From Lysobacter terrestris (GTDB lineage Bacteria; Pseudomonadota; Gammaproteobacteria; Xanthomonadales; Xanthomonadaceae), in assembly GCF_014489475.1 (NCBI RefSeq), contig NZ_CP060820.1:2930001-2994000 (forward strand): a stretch of DNA of 64,000 nucleotides, written 5' to 3'. Made by a program: the position numbers and the translations under genes. The notes under the pieces are model-generated. The model searched no databases, was not told the DNA's origin, and was given only the letters and a program-made list of their open reading frames with translations. Shown in pieces: positions 49,673 to 58,195 of the stretch. Numbering within the stretch: the stretch's first letter is position 1; each line of letters begins with the position of its first letter.

Positions 49673-49794
49673 GGTCAACCCGTTCGCGCGCGTGCGGGAC
49701 GCGCGCGTTGCGTGGAGTTGCCGAGTCTGCTGCCGGTGGTTGCGTGCCGCGGTGATAAAGTGTGGCGCTTCCAACCCATGCGCAGAGCGTCGCG

Positions 49795-50712
49795 ATGACC
49801 ATCCCCGCCTTCTATCCCATCGGCACTCCCGGACAGCCCTGGGGCGACGCGGAGCGGGCGCAGTGGCTGTCCCGCCAGGTCGTCCATCGCAGCTATGAGG
49901 CGGACGTCGTGCGCGCGATCGAGGGACTGGGTGCCCGCTTCGATGTCGTGGAGTACGGTCGCCTCGACTACGGCAGCGACAGCTATCCGCTGCTGACGCT
50001 GCGTAGCCGCGACTGGCGCGACGAGCTGCCGGTGGCGTTGGTGACCGGCGGCGTGCATGGGTACGAAACCAGTGGTGTGCACGGCGCGTTGCGTTTCCTC
50101 GAACGCAACGCCGCCGCCTATGCCGGCCGCGCCAACCTGCTGGTTGCGCCCTGCGTGAGCCCGTGGGCCTACGAGCGCATCCACCGCTGGAACATCAACG
50201 CCATCGATCCCAATCGTTCCTTCCGCGACAACAGTCCGGCGGAGGAGTCGGCGGCGCTCATGCGCCTGGTGGCGCCCATCGACAACCGCGTGCTCGTGCA
50301 CATCGACCTGCACGAGACCACGGACAGCGACGAAAGCGAGTTCCGCCCGGCGCTGGCCGCGCGCGATGGCAAGCCATTCGAACCCGGTGGCATTCCCGAC
50401 GGCTTCTACGTGGTCGATGACAGCGCCGCCCCGCAGCCCGAATTCCAGCAGGCGGTGATCGCCGCGGTGGCCGAAGTCACCCACATCGCCCCTGCGGACG
50501 GGAACGGCGAAATCATCGGTTCACCGGTGGTGGCCCCAGGCGTCATCAACTACCCGCTGCGGCAATTGGGCCTCTGTGCCGGCATCACCGATGCCCGCTA
50601 CAAGACCACCACCGAGGTCTATCCCGACAGCCCGCGTGCCACGCCCGAGCAGTGCAACCAGGCGCAGGCGGTGGCGGTGTGCGCGGCGATCGATTACGCG
50701 CTGGCGCATTGA
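49795..50712 (+). CDS. M14-type aspartoacylase/succinylglutamate desuccinylase-like hydrolase
   Basis: A 305-residue zinc hydrolase of the carboxypeptidase/aspartoacylase fold. VTGGVHGYETSGVHG carries the H-x-x-E zinc ligands; NAIDPNRSFRDNSPAEES is the N-P-x-R substrate loop; VHIDLHETTDSDESEF holds the third His ligand. TTEVYPDSPRATPEQCNQA near the end supplies the catalytic Glu. Relatives remove acyl or amino-acid groups from small substrates, and this one cannot be assigned to a specific substrate. It has a weak ribosome site and no operon partner. Confidence 0.87.
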   Translation: MTIPAFYPIGTPGQPWGDAERAQWLSRQVVHRSYEADVVRAIEGLGARFDVVEYGRLDYGSDSYPLLTLRSRDWRDELPVALVTGGVHGYETSGVHGALRFLERNAAAYAGRANLLVAPCVSPWAYERIHRWNINAIDPNRSFRDNSPAEESAALMRLVAPIDNRVLVHIDLHETTDSDESEFRPALAARDGKPFEPGGIPDGFYVVDDSAAPQPEFQQAVIAAVAEVTHIAPADGNGEIIGSPVVAPGVINYPLRQLGLCAGITDARYKTTTEVYPDSPRATPEQCNQAQAVAVCAAIDYALAH

Positions 50713-50767
50713 TGCAAAACCGTTGAGCCTCGCGGATCGGGCGAATGCTTGAAGACCCCGCCCGATC

Positions 50768-52591
50768 TCAGGGCAGCTGAAATCCATTTTGCTCGTCATG
50801 CAGCTCCCGTAGCCGCTGGCCCAGCAGGTCGATGTTGGCTTCTGTGGCTTCGAGTGCACGTTGCGACGCCAATGGCAGCCAGCGTCGTGCAGCCGCCAGC
50901 AACTTCTCGCGCTGCTCGCGCGATTGCGTCGCCAGCGCGCGGCTTTCCCCTGCTGCGGCCCGGTACTCATCCGGCTGTGGAAGTCCGTAACCGCCGCCGG
51001 GCAGCAATTGCGCGGGGCGGGTGAGCAGATCCTCCAGGTGCAGGATTTCCTGGGTGGCCGTGCGCGCGTTCGCGCCTGCGGTGTCGCGGCCGCCCACGCG
51101 TCCGAGCAGGCGCCGCTTGAGTTCGTCGCGTGCGCGCAGTTCCTGCCGGCGTAGCGCCGCCTGTTCGAGCAGCAGCAAGGCCGCGCTGCTGCGCAGATCG
51201 GCGCGTCCGATCCACGGGGTGCGATCCTGCGCGGGCAGGTCGAGCCAGTCCTGCACGTGCGCCTGCGGCAGTGCCAGCGCTGTCTTGGCGACTTCGAACA
51301 TCGCCTGGTAGCGCGCACTCAGTGGCTCGAAGTAGTAGCCGGTACGCAGCGCCTCGGCGCGATCGGCCAGTACCGAGCCGTCGGCGAGGTCGGCGCGCTC
51401 CAGGCGGCGCAGCAGCCCGGTCGGGGTGATGCTGGACAGTCGATTCTGGGCGAGGCGCGGCACGCCGTCGTGCAGCAGCTTGTAGGTTTCCACGGCGCAG
51501 TTGTTGCTGACGAAGTAATAGCGGCCGTCGTAGCTCCAGTGCAGTTGCGCGGCGCGTTCGAGCAGGGTGGCGATTTCATCCTGCTGCAGTTGCAGCGGGA
51601 TCGATTGCAACCCGCGCAGTTCGATGCGGGTGTATTCCTCGATCACCTGGTCGAGCGGCAGCAGGAACAGGCGGGACGGGTAGGCGCCGGTGAGGCCGCG
51701 CCAGCTGGAGATCTGCACGTCGTCGACGAAGGCGCGGAAGGAGACCACGCGGTGGTGTGCGAGGTCGTAACGGCAATCGGGGCCGCGCGGGCGGCCCGGG
51801 GCGCAGACCACCAGCCGCAGCATGCTGTGGCCCCAGCGGCTCATCGGCTGGTCGTTGCCTTCCGCGAGCAGGTAGTCCACGGCGTAGACGCGTTCGGGAT
51901 CGAGCTGCAGCAACGGATCGTCGCCGTTGGCATCGGCCTGAACGAACGGCAATGCGGGTGCGCATTCCGCCGTGGCCGGCGCGCTGCCGAAATGCGTGGC
52001 GAAATAGCGTTGCAGCGCCGGGCGCCGGCAGGCGTAGGCGGGATCGAGCAGGAAATGTTCGAGGTTGACCGCGACGAACTCGGCCGGATCGCTCAGCTCG
52101 TACGCATCGGGGCTGCGGTCGGTAAAGGCGTTGCGCGTGCGCCCGGGGCGCAGGGCCGCGACCTGCCATCCGGCCAGGTCGAGCAGGCGCGGGTTGCGCG
52201 AAAGCCGCTGCTTGTCGTCGTACAGATGCGCCAGTTCGTGGATCACCGCCGCGAGGGCGGGGCGTGCAGTGGCGGCTTCGCGATCCGCGCCGCCGTCCTG
52301 CATCCAGCGGTCCAGCAGTTCGCGCTTGAGCAGGATGCGCCCGCCGATGGTGCGGCCGTGCACCTGCGCGGGCAGGTCGTCGCGCCATTCGACCGGTACG
52401 CGGTCCAGGGCGTCGGCCCAGCGCGCGGGTAGGTGGCGTGCGGCGGTGTCGAGCAGTTGCCGCGAGGCGCTGGCCTGCTCGCGGGTCAGCGAACGCTCGT
52501 CGGGTTCGAGTTGCAGCGCCTGCGCCGGTGCGGCGCAGGCGAGCAGGCAGCACAACAGCCAGGCACCGCGGTGCCGTGGCTTTGGAATCAC
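50768..52591 (-). CDS. DUF4105 protein with N-terminal putative protease domain
   Basis: A 607-residue exported protein (signal GAWLLCCLLACAAPAQA). The N-terminal part (about 90-200) contains AAVIHELAHLYD, an H-E-L-A-H zinc-peptidase-like motif, followed by FVAVNLEHFLLDPAYACRRP. The middle DUF4105 part has PMSRWGHSMLRLV, FRAFVDDVQISSWRGLTGAYPSRLF and YFVSNNCAVETYKLLHDG, with the conserved N-N-C segment typical of papain/NlpC-like folds. A long helical tail ends the protein. Its GTG start overlaps the DUF2388 stop (GTGA). The DUF2388-DUF4105 pairing is known from Pseudomonas and relatives. Function is unknown. Confidence 0.85.
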   Translation of the reverse strand: MIPKPRHRGAWLLCCLLACAAPAQALQLEPDERSLTREQASASRQLLDTAARHLPARWADALDRVPVEWRDDLPAQVHGRTIGGRILLKRELLDRWMQDGGADREAATARPALAAVIHELAHLYDDKQRLSRNPRLLDLAGWQVAALRPGRTRNAFTDRSPDAYELSDPAEFVAVNLEHFLLDPAYACRRPALQRYFATHFGSAPATAECAPALPFVQADANGDDPLLQLDPERVYAVDYLLAEGNDQPMSRWGHSMLRLVVCAPGRPRGPDCRYDLAHHRVVSFRAFVDDVQISSWRGLTGAYPSRLFLLPLDQVIEEYTRIELRGLQSIPLQLQQDEIATLLERAAQLHWSYDGRYYFVSNNCAVETYKLLHDGVPRLAQNRLSSITPTGLLRRLERADLADGSVLADRAEALRTGYYFEPLSARYQAMFEVAKTALALPQAHVQDWLDLPAQDRTPWIGRADLRSSAALLLLEQAALRRQELRARDELKRRLLGRVGGRDTAGANARTATQEILHLEDLLTRPAQLLPGGGYGLPQPDEYRAAAGESRALATQSREQREKLLAAARRWLPLASQRALEATEANIDLLGQRLRELHDEQNGFQLP

Positions 52592-52887
52592 AGTGCGAGG
52601 ATGGCCTGGGCCAGTTGCATGTCGCTGGCGCGGCGTGCGTCGGCGTTGTGTTCGCGCAGGTGGCGCATCGCGGCTTCGAGCTGGGCGCCGCGGATGCGGC
52701 CTTCGCTGGCGACGAAGCTGGCGGCGTCGTCGCGCGCCTGCAGCACGACCTTGTCTTTGCCGGACGAGCTGTTCGAGGAAGCCGAGCTGCCGGCGGAGCT
52801 GGCGCCGCCGGTGGTGCCGGCGAAGCTGCTGGCCATGGCGGGGATGGCACAGGTGAGCAGGGCGAGGGCGAGGATCGATCGGAGCAT
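52588..52887 (-). CDS. DUF2388 family exported protein
   Basis: A 99-residue protein with a signal peptide (MLRSILALALLTCAIPAMA) and then SSFAGTTG with a Gly/Ser-rich start. The core KDKVVLQARDDAASFVASEG, RIRGAQLEAAMRHLREHN and SDMQLAQAILAL is the DUF2388 signature. It is translationally coupled to the DUF4105 gene (GTGA overlap) and probably acts with it in the periplasm. Confidence 0.92.
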   Translation of the reverse strand: MLRSILALALLTCAIPAMASSFAGTTGGASSAGSSASSNSSSGKDKVVLQARDDAASFVASEGRIRGAQLEAAMRHLREHNADARRASDMQLAQAILAL

Positions 52888-53092
52888 GGGTTGCGAGGAC
52901 CAATTGGAGAAGGTGCAAAGACTAACCGCAGGTGCACCCGGACGGATGAACCGCATGGCACGCAGTTGTGCGCGGCTTGCCAATGGCGTGATCGGCGGCA
53001 CACACCGCGTGCGTCGGCGGTGGCGGGCTTCGCGCCGCCTTGCGCGGTTTGGGCTAAGGTCCGCGGAACCGTCCGCATGCGCGAGGCTTCCC

Positions 53093-53995
53093 ATGGCGAT
53101 TCCTCCCCGCAAGAAGGCCAGCGACTTCGATCCGGAAGTGCTGCGCCTGTTCGACCAGTACGTGCACGGCCTCATCGACCGGCGCGGTTTCCTCCGCGGC
53201 GCCGCGCGCTTCGCGGTCGGCGCCACCACCGCGGCCGGGTTGCTGGCCGCGCTGAGCCCGCAGTTCGCCGCGGCACAGCAGGTGAAGCCCGACGACAAGC
53301 GCCTCAAGGCGGGCTACCTCGAATTCGCATCGCCGCAGGGCTACGGCACGGCGCGCGGTTACCTGGTCCGGCCGGCGAAGGCGCGCGGCCCGTTGCCGAT
53401 GGTGCTGGTGGTGCACGAGAACCGCGGCCTCAATCCGCACATCGAGGACATCACCCGCCGGCTGGCGCTGGAGAATTTCATCGCGTTCGCGCCGGACGCG
53501 CTGTTCCCGCTGGGCGGTTACCCGGGCGACGAGGACAAGGCGCGTGCGGAGTTCGCCAAGCTCGACCAGACGAAAACGCGCCAGGATTTCCTTGCAGCGG
53601 CGCACCTGTTGCAGGGCATCGAGGGCGGCAACGGCCGCTTGGGCGTGGTCGGGTTCTGCTACGGCGGCGGCATGTCCAACTTCCTGGCCACGCAGTTGCC
53701 GGAGCTGAAGGCGGCCGCGCCGTTCTACGGCAGCGCCGCGCCGCTGGAGGACGTGCCGAAGATCAAGGCGGAGATGCTGGTGGTGCTGGCCGCAAACGAC
53801 GAGCGCATCAACGCCGGCTGGCCCGCGTACGAAGCCGCGCTGAAGCAGGCCGGCGTGCATTACGAGCTGTACCAGCCCGCCGGCACGCAGCACGGCTTCA
53901 ACAACGACACGACCCCGCGTTACGACGAAGCCGCGGCACGCGGGGCGTGGAAGCGGACGCTGGCGCTGTTCGAACGGACGCTGCGCAAGGGCTAG
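53093..53995 (+). CDS. Tat-exported dienelactone hydrolase family protein
   Basis: A 300-residue protein. A twin-arginine signal (DRRGFLRGAARFAVGATTAA ending SPQFAAAQ) follows an about 30-residue cytoplasmic leader (DPEVLRLFDQYVHGLID), an arrangement typical of YghX-type enzymes. The alpha/beta-hydrolase core has VVHENRGLNPHIEDITRRLA, the Cys nucleophile in GFCYGGGMSN, the Asp in LAANDERI and the His in GTQHGFNNDT. The Cys-Asp-His triad is that of dienelactone hydrolases. The natural substrate is unknown. Confidence 0.92.
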   Translation: MAIPPRKKASDFDPEVLRLFDQYVHGLIDRRGFLRGAARFAVGATTAAGLLAALSPQFAAAQQVKPDDKRLKAGYLEFASPQGYGTARGYLVRPAKARGPLPMVLVVHENRGLNPHIEDITRRLALENFIAFAPDALFPLGGYPGDEDKARAEFAKLDQTKTRQDFLAAAHLLQGIEGGNGRLGVVGFCYGGGMSNFLATQLPELKAAAPFYGSAAPLEDVPKIKAEMLVVLAANDERINAGWPAYEAALKQAGVHYELYQPAGTQHGFNNDTTPRYDEAAARGAWKRTLALFERTLRKG

Positions 53996-54119
53996 CCTTG
54001 GCCGACCGCAGTGTCCGCGGGCGGGGTGCCCCAACGCGGCGGCGGTAGCCCATGACGCATGGGACAGGCCGCGCGACACCGGCGCCCCGCAAGGTAGAGG
54101 TTCAAACGACGAGGTCCCC

Positions 54120-54983
54120 ATGCTCCGCGCCCTGGCTGTGCTGCTGCTGTGCCTCCCCACCGCCGCGTTCGCGGATACGCAGGCCCCCGCGACGCCGCGC
54201 CCGCACACGGCGGGGCCGACGGTGCGCAGCTTCATCCCACCGTTGCGGATGCCGCGACTGGGCTTCGCGCGCGGCCTGCGCGTGTACCTGCCGCCGGACT
54301 ATGCGGGCAGCGCGAAGCGCTATCCGGTGATCTACATGTTCGATGGGCAGAACCTGTTCGACGACGCCACCAGTTATGTCGGCGAATGGGGCGTGGACGA
54401 AGCCATGGATGCGATCGCGCGCGAGGACGGCTTCGGCGCGATCGTGGTCGGCATCGATCATGGCGACGAGCTGCGCATCAACGAGCTCATCCCGTACTTC
54501 AATGTCCGCTTCCTGCCCAATGCGGGCGGCGCCTTCATCGAAGACGTCGTGACGGTGATCAAGCCGTTCGTGGATGCCAACTACCGCACGCTGCCCGACC
54601 GCGACAACACCGCGATCATCGGCAGTTCCCTGGGCGGGTTGTCGGCCGACTACAGCATCCATCGCTACCCGCTGGTATTCGGCAAGGCGGGCGTGTTCTC
54701 GCCGTCGTACTGGGTGTCCGACACGCCCTTCGCCAATGCCCGGCGCACGCCGCTGCCTGCGGGTGCGCGCGTGTACCTCTACATCGGCGGGCGCGAAGGG
54801 GAGGAATCGGTGCCGCTGGTGGAGAAGATGGCCCAGGTACTACAGGCGCAACCGGGCGGCGCTGACACCGTGACGATGCATGTGGTCGCCGAGGCCGAAC
54901 ACAACGAAACGGCCTGGCGCGTGGAATTCCCGCGCGCGGTCCGCTGGCTGTTCCGGTTGCCGCCGGCGGTCGCTGGCCAATAA
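54120..54983 (+). CDS. Exported esterase of the Fes/IroE-type alpha/beta-hydrolase group
   Basis: A 287-residue protein with a signal peptide (LRALAVLLLCLPTAAFA). The core reads YPVIYMFDGQNLFDDATSY, GAIVVGIDHGDELRINELIPY, then the nucleophile elbow IIGSSLGGLSADYSIH and the final EAEHNETAWR with the catalytic His. This is the esterase D/enterobactin-esterase-like group that works on acyl esters or siderophores. No siderophore genes are nearby, so the substrate is open. The ribosome site is weak (GAGGTCCCC). Confidence 0.88.
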   Translation: MLRALAVLLLCLPTAAFADTQAPATPRPHTAGPTVRSFIPPLRMPRLGFARGLRVYLPPDYAGSAKRYPVIYMFDGQNLFDDATSYVGEWGVDEAMDAIAREDGFGAIVVGIDHGDELRINELIPYFNVRFLPNAGGAFIEDVVTVIKPFVDANYRTLPDRDNTAIIGSSLGGLSADYSIHRYPLVFGKAGVFSPSYWVSDTPFANARRTPLPAGARVYLYIGGREGEESVPLVEKMAQVLQAQPGGADTVTMHVVAEAEHNETAWRVEFPRAVRWLFRLPPAVAGQ

Positions 54984-55045
54984 CGTACCGACCACAACGG
55001 AATGCCGCCGCGCGGCGGCGTGACGGACTCGCACCAGGTCGCGCC

Positions 55046-56419
55046 TCAGACGTCGAGCACCATGTCCGGTGTCGCCAACATCGTGTCGACGCCGTAGCGC
55101 TCGCCGATTTCCCCCGCCAGCGCTTCGCGCGCCTTGTCTTCGCCGTGGACCAGCACCAGCGGCGGATGCCCGGTGAAGTGCCCGTACCACTCGATCAGGC
55201 CGTGCTGGTCGGTATGCGCGGACAGCCCGCCGATGGTGTGGCGCTGCGCGTTGACGCGGACATCCTGGCCGTGGATGCGGACCCAGCGCGCGCCATCGAC
55301 CAGCCGGCGACCGAGCGTGCCTTCGGCCTGGTAGCCGACGAAGACCACGTGCGTGTGCGGGTTCGACAACCGGTGTCGCAGGTGGTGCAGGATGCGGCCC
55401 GCATTGGCCATGCCGCTGCCTGCTATCACGATCGCGCCGCGAGCGATGTCGTTGATCGCCATCGATTCCTGCGGTGTTGCAGCGAAGCGCAGGTTCGGCA
55501 GCTTGAACGGACTGGGCCGTGCGGCCCACACGCGCCGTGCTTCCTCGTCGAACAGGTCGTGGTGGTGGTCGTAGACCTTCACCACCTTGCTGGCCATCGG
55601 GCTGTCCAGGAAGACCTGCCAACGCGACAGGTTCCACTCATCCCAGTAGTACGCGAACCAGTACAGCAGTTCCTGGCTGCGGCCCACGGCGAAGGCGGGA
55701 ATCAGCACGTTGCCGCCTTCGCGCCAGGCATGGTCCAGGATCTCGCCCAGTTCCGCGATCGTGGCGGCACGGTCGCGATGCAGGCGGTCGCCGTAGGTGG
55801 ATTCCATCAACACCAGGTCGGCGCGATCGATGGGTGTCAGGTCGCGCAGGATCGGCGTGCCCTTGGGGCCGAGGTCGCCGGAGAACACCAGCTTCCGGTC
55901 GTCGGCGAACAGTTCGACGATGCTCGATCCGAGGATGTGGCCCGCATCGCGGAACACGATGTCGATGCCCGGCAGGACGTTGCTGCGCTGGTCGTAGGGC
56001 AGGGGGCGCACCTGCTGCATCGCCGCTTCCACGTCCTCGCGCGCGTACAGCGGCTGCACGAGCGCCTGGCCCTTGTGTCGTCGCCGGTTGGCGCGCTCGG
56101 CGTCGTTCTCGGCGATCGATGCCGCGTCCAGCAGCATGATCGGCATCAGTGCGGCGGTGGCTTCCTGCGCGAAGATCGGCCCGGTGAAGCCGCGCTTCAC
56201 CAGCAGCGGGATCCGGCCGATGTGGTCGATGTGCGCGTGGCTGACCACCAGCGCATCCAGGCGCGAGGCCTCGAACGGAAACGGATCGCTGTTGCGGCGT
56301 TCGGCTTCCGGACTGCCCTGGATCATTCCGCAGTCCAGCAGGACGCGCCGGCCGGCGGCTTCGACTTCGTGCAGCGAGCCGGTGACTTCGCCGGCGGCGC
56401 CATGGAAATGCACGCGCAT
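55046..56419 (-). CDS. Beta-CASP metallo-beta-lactamase-fold nuclease
   Basis: A 457-residue protein of the RNase J/CPSF73-like beta-CASP group. The zinc motif SHAHIDHIGRIP (H-x-H-x-D-H) is complete. Other landmarks: GAAGEVTGSLHEVE at the start, DAGHILGSSIVELF, SGDLGPKGTPIL, LVLMESTYGDRLH, the beta-CASP motif A segment IPAFAVGRSQELLY, GSGMANAGRILHHLRH and IGGLSAHTDQHGLIEW. It is probably an RNA-processing exo/endonuclease; annotations as MBL-fold exonuclease fit. It faces the esterase gene. Confidence 0.92.
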   Translation of the reverse strand: MRVHFHGAAGEVTGSLHEVEAAGRRVLLDCGMIQGSPEAERRNSDPFPFEASRLDALVVSHAHIDHIGRIPLLVKRGFTGPIFAQEATAALMPIMLLDAASIAENDAERANRRRHKGQALVQPLYAREDVEAAMQQVRPLPYDQRSNVLPGIDIVFRDAGHILGSSIVELFADDRKLVFSGDLGPKGTPILRDLTPIDRADLVLMESTYGDRLHRDRAATIAELGEILDHAWREGGNVLIPAFAVGRSQELLYWFAYYWDEWNLSRWQVFLDSPMASKVVKVYDHHHDLFDEEARRVWAARPSPFKLPNLRFAATPQESMAINDIARGAIVIAGSGMANAGRILHHLRHRLSNPHTHVVFVGYQAEGTLGRRLVDGARWVRIHGQDVRVNAQRHTIGGLSAHTDQHGLIEWYGHFTGHPPLVLVHGEDKAREALAGEIGERYGVDTMLATPDMVLDV

Positions 56420-56497
56420 GGATCGCTCCAGTGGGAGGGCGGGGCCATTAAACCGCGAGCGGGCGATGCGTGCCCGCTGCGGCTCCGCGCAGGGTGC

Positions 56498-56534
56498 TTG
56501 ACTCAATTCAATAATTCCGGAAATATGGAATTAT
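56498..56534 (+). promoter_or_regulatory. Predicted promoter and ArsR operator of the arsenic operon
   Basis: TTGACT (56498-56503) with AAATAT 17 bases later (56521-56526) forms a plausible -35/-10 pair, which would place transcription start at or near the ATG of arsR. ATAATTCC (56511-56518) and GGAATTAT (56527-56534) form a perfect 8-base inverted repeat overlapping the -10 and the start codon, a likely ArsR-binding site. Confidence 0.68.
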
Positions 56535-56871
56535 GGAAACCGCAATCGCCTTGAATGCTCTGGGGGCGCTGAGCCACGAATCGCGGCTGGCTGCCTTCCG
56601 GCAACTGGTCCAGGCCGGGCCCGATGGCCTGTCCGTGGGCGAACTGCGCGAACGGCTCGGCCTGCCCCCGGCGACGCTCAGCGCCCACCTCAACGTGCTG
56701 CGCGCGGCCGCGCTGGTCGAGGACGAGCGCGAGGGCCGGGTGATCCGCGTCCGCGCGAACTACGCGCAGATGAATGCACTGCTCGCCTACCTCACCGAAA
56801 ACTGCTGCGCCGGCGCGTCCTGCGCGCCGGCCGCGGCCTGCAAGCCGAACAAGACAGGAGCCAGGAAATGA
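56533..56871 (+). CDS. arsR: ArsR-family arsenic-responsive repressor
   Basis: A 112-residue winged-helix protein (LNALGALSHESRLAAFRQLV, LSVGELRERLGLPPATLSAHLNVLRAAALV). The metalloid site is C-terminal: Cys91, Cys92 and Cys97, with Cys103, in ENCCAGASCAPAAACK. This arrangement resembles the Acidithiobacillus ferrooxidans type, not the E. coli type with Cys in the recognition helix. It starts the operon and probably represses it from the palindrome overlapping its own start codon. Its stop overlaps the next ATG (ATGA). Confidence 0.93.
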   Translation: METAIALNALGALSHESRLAAFRQLVQAGPDGLSVGELRERLGLPPATLSAHLNVLRAAALVEDEREGRVIRVRANYAQMNALLAYLTENCCAGASCAPAAACKPNKTGARK

Positions 56872-57356
56872 ACCGTTTTCACGTTCACCTCAACGTCGCC
56901 GATCTCGCCGGCAGCATCCGCTTCTACACGCAGCTCTTTGCGGCCGAGCCCACCGTGCTCAAGTCCGATTACGCCAAGTGGATGCTCGAGGATCCGCGCG
57001 TCAACTTCGCGATCTCCAATACCGGGCGCCCGGCGGGCATCGATCACCTGGGCATCCAGGTCGATTCCACGGAAGAACTCGCCGCGTTGGGGCCGCGGCT
57101 GGATGCGGCCGGCGGCGCGATCGTGCCGGAAGAAGGCGCCATCTGCTGCTATGCCCGTTCCGACAAGCTGTGGACCGAGGACCCGCAGGGCACCCGCTGG
57201 GAAACCTTCCACACCATGGGCGAAGCCACGACCTACTACGCGGGCGAAGCGGCCTGCGCGACCGACGGCGCCGCCTGCACGCCGGATCCGCGCGCGATGA
57301 AGCCCAAGGTCGACAAGGGCAGTGCGTGCTGCGCGCCGCAGTCCGGGTGCTGCTGA
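56868..57356 (+). CDS. arsI: ArsI/CadI-type VOC protein (C-As lyase-like)
   Basis: A 162-residue vicinal-oxygen-chelate protein. The pattern HVHLNVADLAGSIRFYTQLF gives the first metal His; GIDHLGIQVDS the second; WETFHTMG the Glu ligand. The vicinal Cys93-Cys94 in ICCYARSDKLWTEDPQGTRWE is diagnostic for ArsI, which splits methyl or aryl groups from trivalent organoarsenicals using Fe(II) and oxygen. The Cys-rich C-terminus (ACCAPQSGCC) resembles CadI relatives. Its ATG overlaps the arsR stop. Confidence 0.9.
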   Translation: MNRFHVHLNVADLAGSIRFYTQLFAAEPTVLKSDYAKWMLEDPRVNFAISNTGRPAGIDHLGIQVDSTEELAALGPRLDAAGGAIVPEEGAICCYARSDKLWTEDPQGTRWETFHTMGEATTYYAGEAACATDGAACTPDPRAMKPKVDKGSACCAPQSGCC

Positions 57357-57364
57357 GGATGCCG

Positions 57365-57796
57365 ATGGAACTGCGTCCATCCACGCGCGACGAGGGCGAC
57401 ACCATCCGCGCCCTGCTCATCGCTTGCGACCTGCCCGTTGCCGACTTCGACACGGCGGCGATCGAATTCACGATGGCCATGGACGACCAGGGACTGGCAG
57501 GCGTCGTCGGCCTGGAAACGTTCGAAGCGACGGGCCTGCTGCGCTCGCTCGCGGTACGCCCGTCGGCGCGTGCGTCCGGAACAGGATCCCAACTCGTGCA
57601 GGCGCTGGAAGCGCAGGCCCGGGCGAAGGGCCTGGAACGGCTCGTCCTGCTCACCCAGACGGCGGAATCGTTCTTCGCCCGGCGCGGTTACGACGTCATC
57701 GAGCGGGGCGCCGCGCCGGTGGCGGTGCAAGGCAGCGCCGAATTCCGCTCCATCTGTCCCGCCTCCGCCGTGTGCATGTCCAAGTCCCTGTTCTGA
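57365..57796 (+). CDS. arsN2: ArsN2-type GNAT acetyltransferase
   Basis: A 143-residue GNAT protein. LPVADFDTAAIEFTMAMDDQGLAGVVGLETF and LLRSLAVRPSARASGTGSQLVQALEAQARAKGLERLVLLTQTAESFFARRGYDVIER follow the ArsN2 pattern, with the acetyl-CoA loop R-x-x-G-T-G. The Cys in RSICPASAVCMSKSL near the end is typical of the family in ars operons. It lies in the operon between arsI and arsC, and probably acetylates an organoarsenical such as arsinothricin. The start at MELRP has GAGG six bases upstream; an ATG two codons earlier is possible. Confidence 0.87.
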   Translation: MELRPSTRDEGDTIRALLIACDLPVADFDTAAIEFTMAMDDQGLAGVVGLETFEATGLLRSLAVRPSARASGTGSQLVQALEAQARAKGLERLVLLTQTAESFFARRGYDVIERGAAPVAVQGSAEFRSICPASAVCMSKSLF

Positions 57797-57809
57797 CGAG
57801 TCGAATCCC

Positions 57810-58193
57810 ATGAAACGCGTCCTGTTTGTTTGTGTCGAGAATTCCAACCGCAGCCAGATGGCTGAGGCCTTCGCCCATATCCACGGCGGCGACGCGGTGG
57901 AAGCGTTGAGTGCAGGTTCCGCCCCGTCCGGGCAGATCAATCCGAAGGCGGTGCGGTTCATGGCGGAACTCGGCTATGACCTGGCCACGCACCAGTCGAA
58001 GTCGCTCGACGAGATCGGTGGCGAATTCGATGCCGTCATCACCATGGGCTGCGGCGACAACTGCCCCTGGGTGCCGGCGCGCAGGCGCGAGGATTGGGGC
58101 TTGCCCGATCCCAAGCACATGGACGATGCGGGTTACCGCGCCGTGCGCGACGAGATCTCGGCGCGCGTGCAGCAATTGCTGGCGAGCCTGTGA
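57810..58193 (+). CDS. arsC: Thioredoxin-coupled arsenate reductase ArsC
   Basis: A 127-residue enzyme of the low-molecular-weight phosphatase fold. The N-terminal CVENSNRS is the C-X5-R phosphate-like loop (Cys8, Arg14). Cys81 and Cys85 in ITMGCGDNCPWVP form the disulfide relay, and WGLPDP carries the general acid Asp100. It reduces arsenate to arsenite with thioredoxin. It is the fourth gene of the ars operon. Confidence 0.94.
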   Translation: MKRVLFVCVENSNRSQMAEAFAHIHGGDAVEALSAGSAPSGQINPKAVRFMAELGYDLATHQSKSLDEIGGEFDAVITMGCGDNCPWVPARRREDWGLPDPKHMDDAGYRAVRDEISARVQQLLASL

Positions 58194-58195
58194 CG

